A DNA stretch of 64,000 nt from CADEED01 sp035525785 (GTDB lineage Bacteria > Pseudomonadota > Gammaproteobacteria > Steroidobacterales > Steroidobacteraceae), in assembly GCA_035525785.1 (NCBI GenBank), contig DATLDQ010000048.1:62001-126000 (forward strand). Direction: 5' to 3'. Under the pieces are notes generated by a model that worked only from the letters and a program-made list of their open reading frames with translations, had not been told where the DNA came from and ran no database searches. The position numbers and the translations under genes are program-made. This document shows, piece after piece, positions 46,079 to 58,090 of this stretch (position 1 is its first letter; each line of letters starts with the position of its first letter).

Positions 46079-46891
46079 TCAGCGGTAACGATCGTCCCGG
46101 TCGCCATATTGGCGCTCGCGCCTTTCGCGACGCTCCTGCGCTTCGATGGTGAGCGTGGCGACGGGGCGCGCTTCGAGACGCTTCACGCCGATTTCTTCGC
46201 CCGTCTCCAGGCAGTAGCCGTAGCTGCCGTCCTCGACCCGCTTCAACGCTTCGTCGATCTTGCGGATCAGCTTGCGCTCGCGGTCGCGGGTGCGCAGCTC
46301 GAGGCTGAACTCTTCTTCCTGGGTAGCGCGATCGTTCGGATCCGGGAAGTTCGCGGCCTCATCCTTCATGTGCGACACGGTGCGATCCACTTCTTCCATG
46401 AGATCGCGCTTCCAGCCGTTGAGGATGTTGCGGAAGTGCTCGAGCTGCTCCTTGTTCATGTACGCCTCACCACGCTTGGTGATGTAAGGCGTTACGTTGC
46501 GCGGACCGGCGAGCAGGCTGCCGGCTTCCATCGAATCGTCGGCGTCGTCAGCGCCGGAGGCGGCGCGCGTCATTGCCGAGGAATTGCCATGGTTCGACGG
46601 TACGCCCGTGGCCGTGACGACGATGCGGTCGGCGGGCGGCGGCGTTTTGCGCACTGCCTGCACGACGCTCGTGGCAGGAGCCGGGCTCGCGGTAGCGGCA
46701 GGTGCGGACTTCGCGGCGGTCTTCGGCTGAGCCACGGGTTTGGCGGCGGCGTGCGACGCACCCTTGGCAGGCGTGGGTTTCGCAACGGGCTTGGCTGCGA
46801 CGGTCTTCGCGGCCGGTTTCTTTACGGTCAACTTGGGTTTCTCGACTTTCTTCGGCTTGGCGGGCTTAGCAGCCGCTCGCTTGGTCGGCAT
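46079..46891 (-). CDS. dksA: DksA with zinc cysteines lost and a long basic N-terminal extension
   Basis: DksA binds the RNA polymerase secondary channel and with ppGpp controls rRNA and amino-acid promoters. The C-terminal 140 residues are DksA-like: coiled coil with the essential tip Asp184 and Asp187 (PDPNDRA) and the GVKRLEARP globular motif. Of the four zinc cysteines only Cys227 remains; the others are Thr230, Thr248 and Ala251, as in zinc-independent DksA forms. The first 115 or so residues are an Ala/Lys/Pro-rich, histone H1-like tail absent from E. coli DksA (151 residues in all) and probably disordered. A perfect TATAAT box lies upstream and gluQ downstream. Confidence 0.92.
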   Translation of the reverse strand: MPTKRAAAKPAKPKKVEKPKLTVKKPAAKTVAAKPVAKPTPAKGASHAAAKPVAQPKTAAKSAPAATASPAPATSVVQAVRKTPPPADRIVVTATGVPSNHGNSSAMTRAASGADDADDSMEAGSLLAGPRNVTPYITKRGEAYMNKEQLEHFRNILNGWKRDLMEEVDRTVSHMKDEAANFPDPNDRATQEEEFSLELRTRDRERKLIRKIDEALKRVEDGSYGYCLETGEEIGVKRLEARPVATLTIEAQERRERRERQYGDRDDRYR

Positions 46892-46944
46892 GGTTCGTCG
46901 CTCCAGGCCCGGATCCGGAAGGGGGCCGGTTTGCAGGACGCGGG

Positions 46945-46972
46945 ATTATACCGGCGGCTTTTCAGCTGTACA
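46945..46972 (-). promoter_or_regulatory. Promoter of dksA
   Basis: On the minus strand TGTACA, 16 bp, then a perfect TATAAT (46950-46945), followed by CCCGCGTCC. Initiation near 46938 gives a leader of roughly 47 nt. Confidence 0.6.
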
Positions 46973-47042
46973 GCGGAACGAAGCTGCTGCTTTTTCGAGC
47001 ATTTTTTACCCGCAAATCAGGGCGGAGGCCGTGGAACCCGGC

Positions 47043-47432
47043 TCAGGGCAGCCGAACCGCCGGCTCGGGCAACCACCCGGACTTGCGCCTTTCGACGACC
47101 ACCGTGGTGTAGATGCCACCCCGCACGTTGAATTTGCCGGTGAGGCGCAGGAACCGCGGGGAGGTGGCACCGGCGAGGTCGTCCGCGATCTTGTTCGTCA
47201 CGGCCTCATGGAATGCGCCCTGGTCGCGGAACGACCAGATGTAGAGCTTGAGGGACTTGAGCTCCACGCACAGCTCATCCGGCACGTACTCGAGCTCGAG
47301 CGTCGCGAAATCCGGCTGGCCGGTCTTCGGACACAGACAGGTGAATTCAGGCAGCGTCATGCGGATCGTGTAATCGACGTCGCGCGAGGGATTTGCAAAA
47401 GTCTCAAGTCGTGTGGAGGGTTGCGTAGACAT
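47043..47432 (-). CDS. queF: NADPH-dependent 7-cyano-7-deazaguanine reductase QueF
   Basis: QueF reduces preQ0 to preQ1 in queuosine synthesis. The 129-residue protein is the short, single-domain (YkvM) type. Catalytic Cys34 is in TCLCPKTGQPDF with Asp41; the QueF motif is VELKSLKLY (56-64) and the zinc/NADPH-side FHEAVTNKI follows. It lies divergently next to smc. With gluQ nearby, two enzymes of the queuosine pathway are encoded within 2.4 kb, though not in one operon. Confidence 0.95.
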   Translation of the reverse strand: MSTQPSTRLETFANPSRDVDYTIRMTLPEFTCLCPKTGQPDFATLELEYVPDELCVELKSLKLYIWSFRDQGAFHEAVTNKIADDLAGATSPRFLRLTGKFNVRGGIYTTVVVERRKSGWLPEPAVRLP

Positions 47433-47573
47433 GTTGAGGTCCGGGATTTGTCGGTGGCGCGCGCAACGATTTTCTTCGGTCGCGCGGCCTGAAAAAGATT
47501 GCGATTACTTTACACTACGGCGCCAGTTGATCCGCCCGGGTCTTTCGAACCCAAGTCATCGAACGAGACATAG

Positions 47574-51077
<3,504 letters not shown>

Positions 51078-51085
51078 AGGACGAG

Positions 51086-52030
51086 ATGCCCGAGCTGCGC
51101 ATCATCCTGCTCATAATTGGCGTGCTGTTCGTCGCCGGCATCGCCGGTTTCGAGTGGTGGCGCTCGCGTGCGCAGCGACTGATGGCGGGCTTTGCATCGC
51201 GCCGGGGCGCGACACTCGACGTTCGCGAAGCTGCCGAGCCCGAAGCACGCGAGCCGCCACGCGTCGGTGAACGTGGCGACCGTAGCGAGCTCAAGCCGCT
51301 CCCCGAGATCAACGTGGTGCGCGAGCCGCGCGTTGCCGTGCAGGAATCACTACCCGTCATCGAGCTCACGAGCACATCCGAATCCGGTATGCGACGTGCG
51401 CTGGGCATCACGATTTCCGATGAAGTAGCCGTGGACGTTTCGCACGATGGCAGCGCTGCCGCTCAAGCGCCGGCACTCCCGCCCGCGCCCGCCGCCGTCG
51501 GCCGCGCCGAGCCACATTTCGGCCCGGACGGAGTCTCGGCGGCGCGCGTGGTTCCCGACAATGTGCCGACACTGGAAACCCCCAAGCTCACGCTGTCCTG
51601 GCCTTCCGAAGGAGAGCGACGCATCGTCACGCTGCGCGTGATTCCGAAAGCCGAGCCGCGATTCGCGGGTCGCGCCTTGCGCCAGGCGTTCAGCGGCTGT
51701 GGTTTCTGGCACGGCCCGATGGACATCTACCATCTGCCCGACGAGCAGGGCCGCGTGATGCTGTCGGCGGCGGCGCTGGCGCAGCCCGGTACCTTCGACC
51801 CATCGATCATGGATTCACAGCGCTTCTCGGGTCTGAATCTGTTCGCGGTGTTGCCGGGCCCCGTGCCCGAGCGCGAGGTCTTCGAAGAGCTGGTGCATTC
51901 CGCGCGTCAGCTCGCCGAGCGCCTGGACGGGCAGATCATCGACCAGCATGGCGAAGAACTCACCGCCGAGCGCATCGCGCGTCTGCGTCAATCACTCGAG
52001 ACGCCCGACGGGCGCGCCGGACAGGCCTGA
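51086..52030 (+). CDS. zipA: Cell division protein ZipA
   Basis: ZipA tethers FtsZ to the inner membrane at the division site and is confined to gammaproteobacteria. The 314 residues begin with an N-out membrane anchor (LRIILLIIGVLFVAGIAG), a basic juxtamembrane stretch, a Pro/Glu/Ala-rich linker (about 40-165) and the C-terminal FtsZ-binding domain (about 175-305; FSGCGFWHGPMDIYHLPD, RFSGLNLFAVLPGP). The ATG at 51086 has AAGGA upstream; the longer frame overlaps smc. smc-zipA-ligA is a conserved order. Confidence 0.94.
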   Translation: MPELRIILLIIGVLFVAGIAGFEWWRSRAQRLMAGFASRRGATLDVREAAEPEAREPPRVGERGDRSELKPLPEINVVREPRVAVQESLPVIELTSTSESGMRRALGITISDEVAVDVSHDGSAAAQAPALPPAPAAVGRAEPHFGPDGVSAARVVPDNVPTLETPKLTLSWPSEGERRIVTLRVIPKAEPRFAGRALRQAFSGCGFWHGPMDIYHLPDEQGRVMLSAAALAQPGTFDPSIMDSQRFSGLNLFAVLPGPVPEREVFEELVHSARQLAERLDGQIIDQHGEELTAERIARLRQSLETPDGRAGQA

Positions 52031-52039
52031 CCCTCGGCG

Positions 52040-54136
52040 ATGTCCACCCGGTCGACCGAAGGTAAGGCAGCGCGGCGCGCCGCTGAATTGCGCGACGAGC
52101 TCCGGTCGCACGATTACCGCTATTACGTCCTCGATGAGCCCTCGGTGCCGGACGCCGAATACGACCGGCTCATGAAAGAACTGCGCGAGATCGAGACCGC
52201 GCATCCCACCCTCGTCACTCCCGACTCGCCCACGCAGCGGGTGTCCGGCATGGCGGCATCCGGTTTCGGGGCGGTGACGCATACGATCCCGATGCTCTCG
52301 CTGAACAACGGTTTCTCGGCAGATGATCTGCGCGACTTCGACCGCAAGATCCGCGAGCGATTGGGAACGGGCGAGAGCGGTGATCCCATCGACTACTCGG
52401 CGACACCGAAGCTCGACGGCCTCGCGATCTCGGTGCTGTTCCGCGATGGTGTGTACGCGCGCGCGGCGACGCGCGGTGATGGCGTCACCGGCGAGGACGT
52501 CACGGCGAACGTCGCCACCATCCGCTCGGTGCCGCAGAAATTACGTGGCAAGCCGCCAGCGGTGCTCGAAGTTCGCGGCGAGGTGTTCCTGCCGTACAAG
52601 GGATTCGAGAAGATGAACGCCGACGCATTGGCGCGAGGCGACAAGATCTACGTGAATCCGCGCAACGCGGCCTCGGGCAGCCTGCGCCAATTGGATCCGC
52701 GCATCACCGCGCAGCGTCCGCTCGATCTCAACTTCTACGAGTTGGGAGTGGTCGAGGGCGGAGCCGTCCCCGAGCGCCACAGCGAGCTCTCGGCCTGGCT
52801 CAATTCGTTCGGGCTGCGGACCGGCACCGAAGGCAGGAAGGTCCGCGGCGTCGAAGGCTGTCTCGACTACTACCGCGACATTGGCGAGCGACGTCTCAAG
52901 CTGCCGTTCCAGATCGACGGCGTGGTCTACAAGGTGGACAGTCGCGCCGACCAGGAGAAGCTCGGCTTCGTGTCGCGCGCGCCGCGCTGGGCGCTGGCGC
53001 ACAAGTTCCCTGCCGACGAGGAGATGACGCTGCTCGAGGACGTCATCTTCAACGTGGGCCGCACCGGCGCGCTCACGCCAGCCGCGAAGCTCAAGCCCGT
53101 GTTCGTCGGCGGCGTGACCGTGAGCAACGCCACCTTGCACAACATGGATGAGGTGGCGCGCAAGGGTTTCATGATCGGCGACACCGTGGTGGTGCGCCGC
53201 GCCGGCGACGTGATCCCGGAAGTAGTGCGCTATCTACCCGACAAGCGGCCGGCGCGCGCGCGGCCCATCGTCATGCCCGGGGCTTGCCCCGTGTGCGGTT
53301 CGCCCGTGGTCCGCGAGGAAGACCAGGCGGTCTTCAAGTGCACGGGCGGCCACCTCAAGTGCAAGGCCCAGCGCGCCGAGTGGATATTGCACTTCGCCGG
53401 ACGTCGCGCGCTGGACATCGAAGGCCTGGGCGAACGCCTGGTCGAGCAACTCGTGACCGACGAGCGCCTGAAGACGCCCGCCGATCTGTATTCGCTCACC
53501 GAGGCCGAGCTCGGAGCGCTCAAGTTCGTCGCCGTGAAGCCAGAAGAGGGCAAGCCGGCCGAGCGCCGCTTCGGCGAGAAGAACGCCGCCAATCTCTTCA
53601 AGGCCATCGAGAAGAGCAAGCACACCACCCTGCCACGTCTGCTGTTCGGGCTCGGTATCCCGCAGGTGGGCGAGTCGACGGCGCGCGCGCTCGCGGAACA
53701 ATTCGGCGACCTGGAGCCGCTGATGAAGGCTGACGCTGCGAAGATCGAGCAGACGCCGGACGTAGGCCCGATCGTGTCCCAGCAGGTGGCCAGCTTCTTT
53801 GCCGACCCTGCCTACCGGGCGGTGGTCGACGAGCTCGTCGAGGCGAGGGTCAGGTGGGAGCCCATCCAGATCGCGCAGGCCGAAGGCGCGCCGCTCGCCG
53901 GTCTCACCTTCGTCATCACGGGCACGCTCGCCGGCCTGCAGCGCGACGCCGCCGAAGATGCACTGCGCGAGCTCGGGGCCAAGGTGTCGGGCAGCGTATC
54001 GAAGAAGACGAGCTACCTGGTCGCCGGCGCGGACGCGGGCTCGAAACTCGCCAAGGCGCAATCTCTCGGCGTGCCCGTGCTCGACGAAGCGGCGCTCGAA
54101 GACATCCTCCAGAACAAAAGGCCGCCGCGCAGCTGA
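52040..54136 (+). CDS. ligA: NAD-dependent DNA ligase
   Basis: LigA seals nicks in replication and repair using NAD+. The 698 residues show the NAD-binding Ia region (YRYYVLDEPSVPDAEYD), the adenylated Lys124 in the KLDG motif, an OB fold, a four-Cys zinc finger (CPVCGSPVVREEDQAVFKC with a later Cys), helix-hairpin-helix repeats (about 440-590) and a C-terminal BRCT domain (about 615-698; LAGLTFVITGTLAGL). It ends in a bidirectional terminator whose loop contains the stop codon. Confidence 0.97.
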   Translation: MSTRSTEGKAARRAAELRDELRSHDYRYYVLDEPSVPDAEYDRLMKELREIETAHPTLVTPDSPTQRVSGMAASGFGAVTHTIPMLSLNNGFSADDLRDFDRKIRERLGTGESGDPIDYSATPKLDGLAISVLFRDGVYARAATRGDGVTGEDVTANVATIRSVPQKLRGKPPAVLEVRGEVFLPYKGFEKMNADALARGDKIYVNPRNAASGSLRQLDPRITAQRPLDLNFYELGVVEGGAVPERHSELSAWLNSFGLRTGTEGRKVRGVEGCLDYYRDIGERRLKLPFQIDGVVYKVDSRADQEKLGFVSRAPRWALAHKFPADEEMTLLEDVIFNVGRTGALTPAAKLKPVFVGGVTVSNATLHNMDEVARKGFMIGDTVVVRRAGDVIPEVVRYLPDKRPARARPIVMPGACPVCGSPVVREEDQAVFKCTGGHLKCKAQRAEWILHFAGRRALDIEGLGERLVEQLVTDERLKTPADLYSLTEAELGALKFVAVKPEEGKPAERRFGEKNAANLFKAIEKSKHTTLPRLLFGLGIPQVGESTARALAEQFGDLEPLMKADAAKIEQTPDVGPIVSQQVASFFADPAYRAVVDELVEARVRWEPIQIAQAEGAPLAGLTFVITGTLAGLQRDAAEDALRELGAKVSGSVSKKTSYLVAGADAGSKLAKAQSLGVPVLDEAALEDILQNKRPPRS

Positions 54137-54153
54137 GGTCCGCGGCGGCCTTT
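54116..54153. terminator. Bidirectional terminator between ligA and ppiC
   Basis: AAAAGGCCGCCGCG and CGCGGCGGCCTTT pair into a stem of about 13 bp flanked by A and T runs, serving both convergent genes. The ligA stop codon lies in its loop. Confidence 0.85.
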
Positions 54154-54167
54154 CGGAACCCCGGAAG

Positions 54168-55109
54168 CTAGTTGGCCTTGGGCGTTTCAGCCGGCGCGGC
54201 AGCAGGCGCCACGGCGGGCGCGGCCGCGGCTGCGGCCGCCGGAGCTGCGGCGGGCGCCGCTGCCAGGGCCTTGGCCGTCTCCGTGTTCAATGCAGGCTCG
54301 ACCTTCGCGGTCCGCAGCAAGTCATCCGACTGCTTGGTGAGCTTCTTGGTCAGCACGAATTTGCCGAGCTGATCCTTCACTTGCTCGAACGCTGGCGGCT
54401 GCGCGTCGCGCGTGTCCTCGAGTTGCACGACGTGCCAGCCCATGCGCGTCTGCACGGGGCGAGGGGTGGTCTCGCCTTTCTTGAGCTGGCTCACGGCCGC
54501 GCCGAATTCCGGGCCCATGGCATTGGGCGGGAACCAGCCAAGTTCGCCGCCCTGCGCTGCGGACTGCTTGTGGATGGACATCTGCTTCGCGAGAGCAGCG
54601 AATTCCGCGCCGCCCTTGAGGCGTTCGATGACCTTCTGCGCCACGTCCTCGCCGCTCACGACGATGTGCCGCGCGCGCAGCTCGACGTTGGGCATCGACG
54701 CGAGCTGCGCCTCGTACTCGGCGCGCAGCTCGGCTTCGGTGGGCACGCTTTCTTTCGCAAGCTTCTGCGCCGTTGCCTGCTGGATGAGCTGCAGCCGCGA
54801 GATCTCGATGGCCGACGCCAACTCGGGCTCCTTGAGCATGCCGTTCTTCTCGGCCTCCTGCGCGAACAGCTCGATGCGGACCAGGTTCTCGCGAATCTGC
54901 TCGCGGTCCTCGACCGAGATGTCCGCGTAGGGCTTGCGCGCCAGCGTGGCCGCGTAGAACTCGTACGTCTGCTGGCTGATGGGCTTGCCGTTGACGGTGA
55001 CGGCCGGGGGCGAGGCGGGGGCCGCCGGGGCTGCCGGCTTTTCGGCTTGCTTGCTGCAAGCCGCCAGGGCCAGCGCCGCGCCAATGGCGAGGATATGGGT
55101 AACTTTCAT
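54168..55109 (-). CDS. PpiC-type peptidyl-prolyl isomerase lipoprotein
   Basis: A parvulin-family foldase of 313 residues, anchored as a lipoprotein: signal peptide with lipobox LAAC (Cys18). A helical SurA/PrsA-like N-domain (about 45-140, beginning VTVNGKPISQQTYEF) precedes the parvulin domain (about 145-235: RARHIVVSGEDVAQKV, GGELGWFPPNAMGPEF, TRMGWHVVQLED). The last 30 residues are an Ala/Pro tail. The ATG at 55109 is preferred over the TTG at 55121. It lies 32 bp after bolA in the yciB-bolA-ppiC operon. Likely role: folding of periplasmic or outer-membrane proteins. Confidence 0.88.
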   Translation of the reverse strand: MKVTHILAIGAALALAACSKQAEKPAAPAAPASPPAVTVNGKPISQQTYEFYAATLARKPYADISVEDREQIRENLVRIELFAQEAEKNGMLKEPELASAIEISRLQLIQQATAQKLAKESVPTEAELRAEYEAQLASMPNVELRARHIVVSGEDVAQKVIERLKGGAEFAALAKQMSIHKQSAAQGGELGWFPPNAMGPEFGAAVSQLKKGETTPRPVQTRMGWHVVQLEDTRDAQPPAFEQVKDQLGKFVLTKKLTKQSDDLLRTAKVEPALNTETAKALAAAPAAAPAAAAAAAPAVAPAAAPAETPKAN

Positions 55110-55141
55110 TTGATCTCTCAAGACGTTGTTTTCAAGGGTGA

Positions 55142-55411
55142 TCAGTTGTTGTTATCGGGCACGCGCGCGTCGATCGATAACGCATGTATGTCGCGGCCCA
55201 TCAATTCGGCGGCGGCAGCATAGACCATCCGGTGTCGTTCCACCGCGCTGCGGCCCGAGAAGGCGGCGGCGGCGATCGTGACGTGAAAATGCCCGCCTTC
55301 GCGCGCTCCCGCGTGACCCGCGTGCTTCGCACTGTCGTCACGGATGTCGAGCAGGGTGGGGCTCAGCGCCACTTCCAGTGCCGCGCGCAACCGGTCGACG
55401 CGAACGGTCAC
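55142..55411 (-). CDS. bolA: BolA family protein
   Basis: BolA proteins pair with monothiol glutaredoxins in iron-sulfur trafficking and some affect cell shape. This 89-residue member has the class II KH-like fold with LSPTLLDIRDDSAKHAGH, the GGHFHVTI strand, the invariant HRMVYAAAAELM helix and the IHALSI end. The GTG start overlaps the yciB stop (GTGA) and has GAAGGA six bases upstream, so the longer open frame is a shadow of yciB. Which BolA subgroup it belongs to is not certain. Confidence 0.9.
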   Translation of the reverse strand: MTVRVDRLRAALEVALSPTLLDIRDDSAKHAGHAGAREGGHFHVTIAAAAFSGRSAVERHRMVYAAAAELMGRDIHALSIDARVPDNNN

Positions 55412-55971
55412 GCGGATTCCTTCGGGCCGTCCTTGGACTCGTATCCCCGCAGCAGCCAGAAGACGATGCCGATGTTGAATGCAAACAGCAGCGGGATGGT
55501 CAGCCACGACTTGAAGAACACCCAGGTCTTCTCGCTCATGGTGAATGCCACCCAGAGATTGACCCCGCCCAGCGCTGCGTAGAACAGCGCCGAGAACAGC
55601 GACAGCCCTCGCCATGTGGATGGTGCCACCGCATGGTCCGGGGGAATCGCGGCCGACATCAGTCGTTCGAGCAGGGTCTTCTGTCCTATCCAGACGCTGC
55701 CCGCCAGCACCACCGCGAGCAGCCAGTAGAAAACGGTGGCCTTCCACTGGATGAAGCGCACGTCGTGCAGGATCAGCGTCGCCGCGCCGAACACCCAGAC
55801 CATGACGGCGCTGATGAGGTGCATCTTGGGAACGGTGCGCTTCCGGATCCAGTCCCAGCCGATCAGCAGCACCATGGCGACCATCAGCGTCGCGGTTGCC
55901 ACATAGATGCCCCCGATGAACCAGGCGACGAAGAAGGCGGCGAGCGGCAGCAGTTCGATCAGCGTTTCCAT
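55408..55971 (-). CDS. yciB: Inner membrane septation protein YciB (IspZ)
   Basis: YciB is a five-helix inner-membrane protein linked to envelope and septum integrity in E. coli. The 187 residues start METLIELLPLAAFFVAWF, with VPKMHLISAVMVWVFG, the FIQWKATVFYWLL helix, TWRGLSLFSALFYAALGGVNLW and the C-terminal FNIGIVFWLLRGY. Length and helix pattern match the family (179 in E. coli). First gene of yciB-bolA-ppiC, divergent from yciO. Confidence 0.94.
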   Translation of the reverse strand: METLIELLPLAAFFVAWFIGGIYVATATLMVAMVLLIGWDWIRKRTVPKMHLISAVMVWVFGAATLILHDVRFIQWKATVFYWLLAVVLAGSVWIGQKTLLERLMSAAIPPDHAVAPSTWRGLSLFSALFYAALGGVNLWVAFTMSEKTWVFFKSWLTIPLLFAFNIGIVFWLLRGYESKDGPKESA

Positions 55972-56018
55972 GCAGGAGGATTCTGTCCCGTGATGGCAGG
56001 GTGGCCGGAAGGGGCGCG

Positions 56019-56024
56019 TATGAT
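56019..56024 (+). promoter_or_regulatory. Candidate -10 box of yciO
   Basis: TATGAT followed by the GC-rich ACCGGGCCCG, 70 bp before the yciO start. No clear -35 box. Confidence 0.35.
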
Positions 56025-56093
56025 ACCGGGCCCGCCGTGCGAAAGTTCGCGCGCGCTATTTTCCATGGGCCGCGCGCGAGCGCGGGCGTCATT

Positions 56094-56717
56094 TTGAGCC
56101 AGTACTTCGAGCTCCATCTCCAGAATCCGCAGCTGCGCCTGATCCGGCGTGCGGCGGAAATCGTGCGCGAGGGCGGGGTCATCGTGTATCCGACCGATTC
56201 CTGCTACGCGCTCGGCTGTCACATCGGCGACAAGGACGCGCTGGATCGAATCCGCCGCATCCGCGACGCCGACCGGCATCATCACTTCACGCTGGTGTGC
56301 CGCGATCTCACCGAGATCGCGAAGTACGCGAAGGTCGAGAACTGGCAGTTCCGCATGCTCAAGGCGTCGACGCCGGGCCCGTACACCTTCCTGCTGCCAG
56401 CCACCAAGGAAACTCCGCGGCGGCTGCAGCATGACAAGCGTCGAACCATCGGCATCCGCGTGCCGGATCACGAGGTGCCGCGGCTGCTGCTGGCCGAGCT
56501 CGGCGAACCCATCATGAGCTCGACCCTGCTCCTGCCTGGTGACGAGCTGCCGCTCACCGACGGGCGCGAGATCAGAAACCGGCTCGAGCATCAAGTGGAT
56601 TGCGTGCTCGACGGTGGCCATTGCGGCATCGAGCCCACGACTGTCGTCGACCTCGCCGTGACACCGCCCGTGGTGACGAGGATTGGTCGGGGATCGCTGG
56701 AAACGCTCGGGCTGTAG
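56094..56717 (+). CDS. yciO: YrdC/Sua5-fold protein YciO
   Basis: YciO belongs to the Sua5/YrdC family, whose best-known members make threonylcarbamoyl-AMP for tRNA t6A. YciO itself has weak or undefined activity. The 207 residues from the TTG at 56094 begin SQYFELHLQNPQLRLIRRA, the YciO start, with EGGVIVYPTDSCYALGC, the nucleotide-site FTLVCRDL, GPYTFLLPATKETPRRL and TIGIRVPDHEV. It lacks the C-terminal Sua5 domain. Earlier in-frame starts would add residues unlike the family. trpS follows, as in related genomes. Confidence 0.92.
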   Translation: MSQYFELHLQNPQLRLIRRAAEIVREGGVIVYPTDSCYALGCHIGDKDALDRIRRIRDADRHHHFTLVCRDLTEIAKYAKVENWQFRMLKASTPGPYTFLLPATKETPRRLQHDKRRTIGIRVPDHEVPRLLLAELGEPIMSSTLLLPGDELPLTDGREIRNRLEHQVDCVLDGGHCGIEPTTVVDLAVTPPVVTRIGRGSLETLGL

Positions 56718-56833
56718 CGCCGCTGCGGGGCGCGGGATTCTCGTTGGGTGCTGGGGGATGCGAGGAATTGTCGCCGGGTTTCACGCAGCAGCCCGCGACC
56801 CCGAGAACCCCGTGCCGGGCACCACTTCCCCGC

Positions 56834-56839
56834 TATACT
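56834..56839 (+). promoter_or_regulatory. Candidate -10 box of trpS
   Basis: TATACT followed by TCGCGCCTTCAC and then the GTG start. The predicted leader is about six bases with no Shine-Dalgarno. The geometry is the same as for rlmE (12 bases from box to start codon). Confidence 0.45.
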
Positions 56840-56851
56840 TCGCGCCTTCAC

Positions 56852-58066
56852 GTGAGCAGTCATCCGCAAGCAAAACGAGTCCTATCCGGCATGCGTCCGA
56901 CGGGTCAGTTGCACCTCGGCAACTACCACGGCGCGCTCAAGAACTGGGTGGACCTTCAATACCAGTACGAGTGCTACTTCTTCGTGGCCGACTGGCACAT
57001 GCTCACGACGGGCTACGAAGACACCAAGCAGCTGCCGAAATTCATCCAGGAGATGCTCATCGACTGGCTCGCGGCGGGTCTCAACCCGGGCGTGTCCACG
57101 TTGTTCGTGCAATCGCAGGTGCCCGAGCACGCCGAGCTGCACTTGCTCCTGTCGATGATCACGCCGCTCGGCTGGCTCGAACGCGTGCCGAGTTACAAGG
57201 ATCAGCAGGAAGCGCTCAAGGAAAAGGATCTCGCCACCTACGGTTTCCTCGGCTATCCACTGCTGCAGACCGCCGATATCCTGCTCTACAAGCCTGCGTA
57301 CGTGCCCGTGGGGGAGGACCAGGTCGCCCACGTGGAGATCACGCGCGAAGTCGCGCGTCGCTTCAATCACCTGTACGGACGCGAGCCCGACTTCGAGACC
57401 AAGGTCGAGAAAGCGGTCAAGCAGCTCGGCGGGCGCAACAGCACCATGTACAAGCAGTTGCGCAAGAAATTCCAGGAGAACGGCGACCAGCTGGCGCTCG
57501 AGAAAGCGCGCGAAGTGGTCACCGCCAACACGCGGCTCACCGTCGCCGATCGCGACCGGTTGTTAGGTTACCTGGAAGGCGGCAGCGTCAGCATCCTGCC
57601 CGAGCCGCAGGTGCTGCTCACGGCCACGCCCAAGGTCCCGGGTCTGGACGGTCGCAAGATGTCCAAGTCGTACGGCAACACGATCGGCCTGCGCGAAGAC
57701 CCGGACGAAGTCGCGAAGAAGCTCAGGCAGATGCAGACCGACCCGGCCCGCGTGCGCCGCACCGACCCGGGCAATCCGGACATCTGCCCGGTGTTCGACC
57801 TGCACAAGATCTACTCCAGCGAAGAAACGCGTATCTGGGCCGCGAACGGCTGCCGCACCGCGGGCATCGGCTGCCTCGACTGCAAGAAGCCGGTGATCGA
57901 CAAGGTGGTCGAGGAGATCTCCGGCATCCGCAAGCGCGCGGTGGAATTCGAGGAGAACCCGGAGCTGGTGCGCAACATCATCGCCGAAGGCGCGGAAAAG
58001 GCGCGCGACGCGGCACGCGCCACCATGGATGACGTGCGCCACGCCATGAACCTGCGCGTCGACTAG
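56852..58066 (+). CDS. trpS: Tryptophanyl-tRNA synthetase
   Basis: TrpRS charges tRNA-Trp. The 404 residues contain the class I signatures HLGN (21-24, HIGH-type) and KMSKS (269-273). It is about 70 residues longer than the E. coli enzyme, with an extra region near residues 290-340 that includes DICPVFDLHKIY and the Cys-containing ANGCRTAGIGCLDCKKP, as in the longer bacterial type. The GTG at 56852 gives MSSHPQAKRVLSGMRPTG, the expected start; the ATG at 56891 would cut the RVLSG strand. scpA follows after 24 bp. Confidence 0.95.
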   Translation: MSSHPQAKRVLSGMRPTGQLHLGNYHGALKNWVDLQYQYECYFFVADWHMLTTGYEDTKQLPKFIQEMLIDWLAAGLNPGVSTLFVQSQVPEHAELHLLLSMITPLGWLERVPSYKDQQEALKEKDLATYGFLGYPLLQTADILLYKPAYVPVGEDQVAHVEITREVARRFNHLYGREPDFETKVEKAVKQLGGRNSTMYKQLRKKFQENGDQLALEKAREVVTANTRLTVADRDRLLGYLEGGSVSILPEPQVLLTATPKVPGLDGRKMSKSYGNTIGLREDPDEVAKKLRQMQTDPARVRRTDPGNPDICPVFDLHKIYSSEETRIWAANGCRTAGIGCLDCKKPVIDKVVEEISGIRKRAVEFEENPELVRNIIAEGAEKARDAARATMDDVRHAMNLRVD

Positions 58067-58090
58067 CTAGGCCTGGACAGGAGACAACGG

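Noticed and set aside
47433..47573. preQ1 riboswitch upstream of queF or a promoter for smc
   Set aside because: No preQ1-type pseudoknot is evident. TACACT at 47511 is a possible -10 box for smc but lacks a -35 box and is too weak to list.
55412..56182. 346-residue version of the bolA frame
   Set aside because: The extension is the shadow of yciB; the GTG at 55411 with its ribosome site gives a normal BolA.
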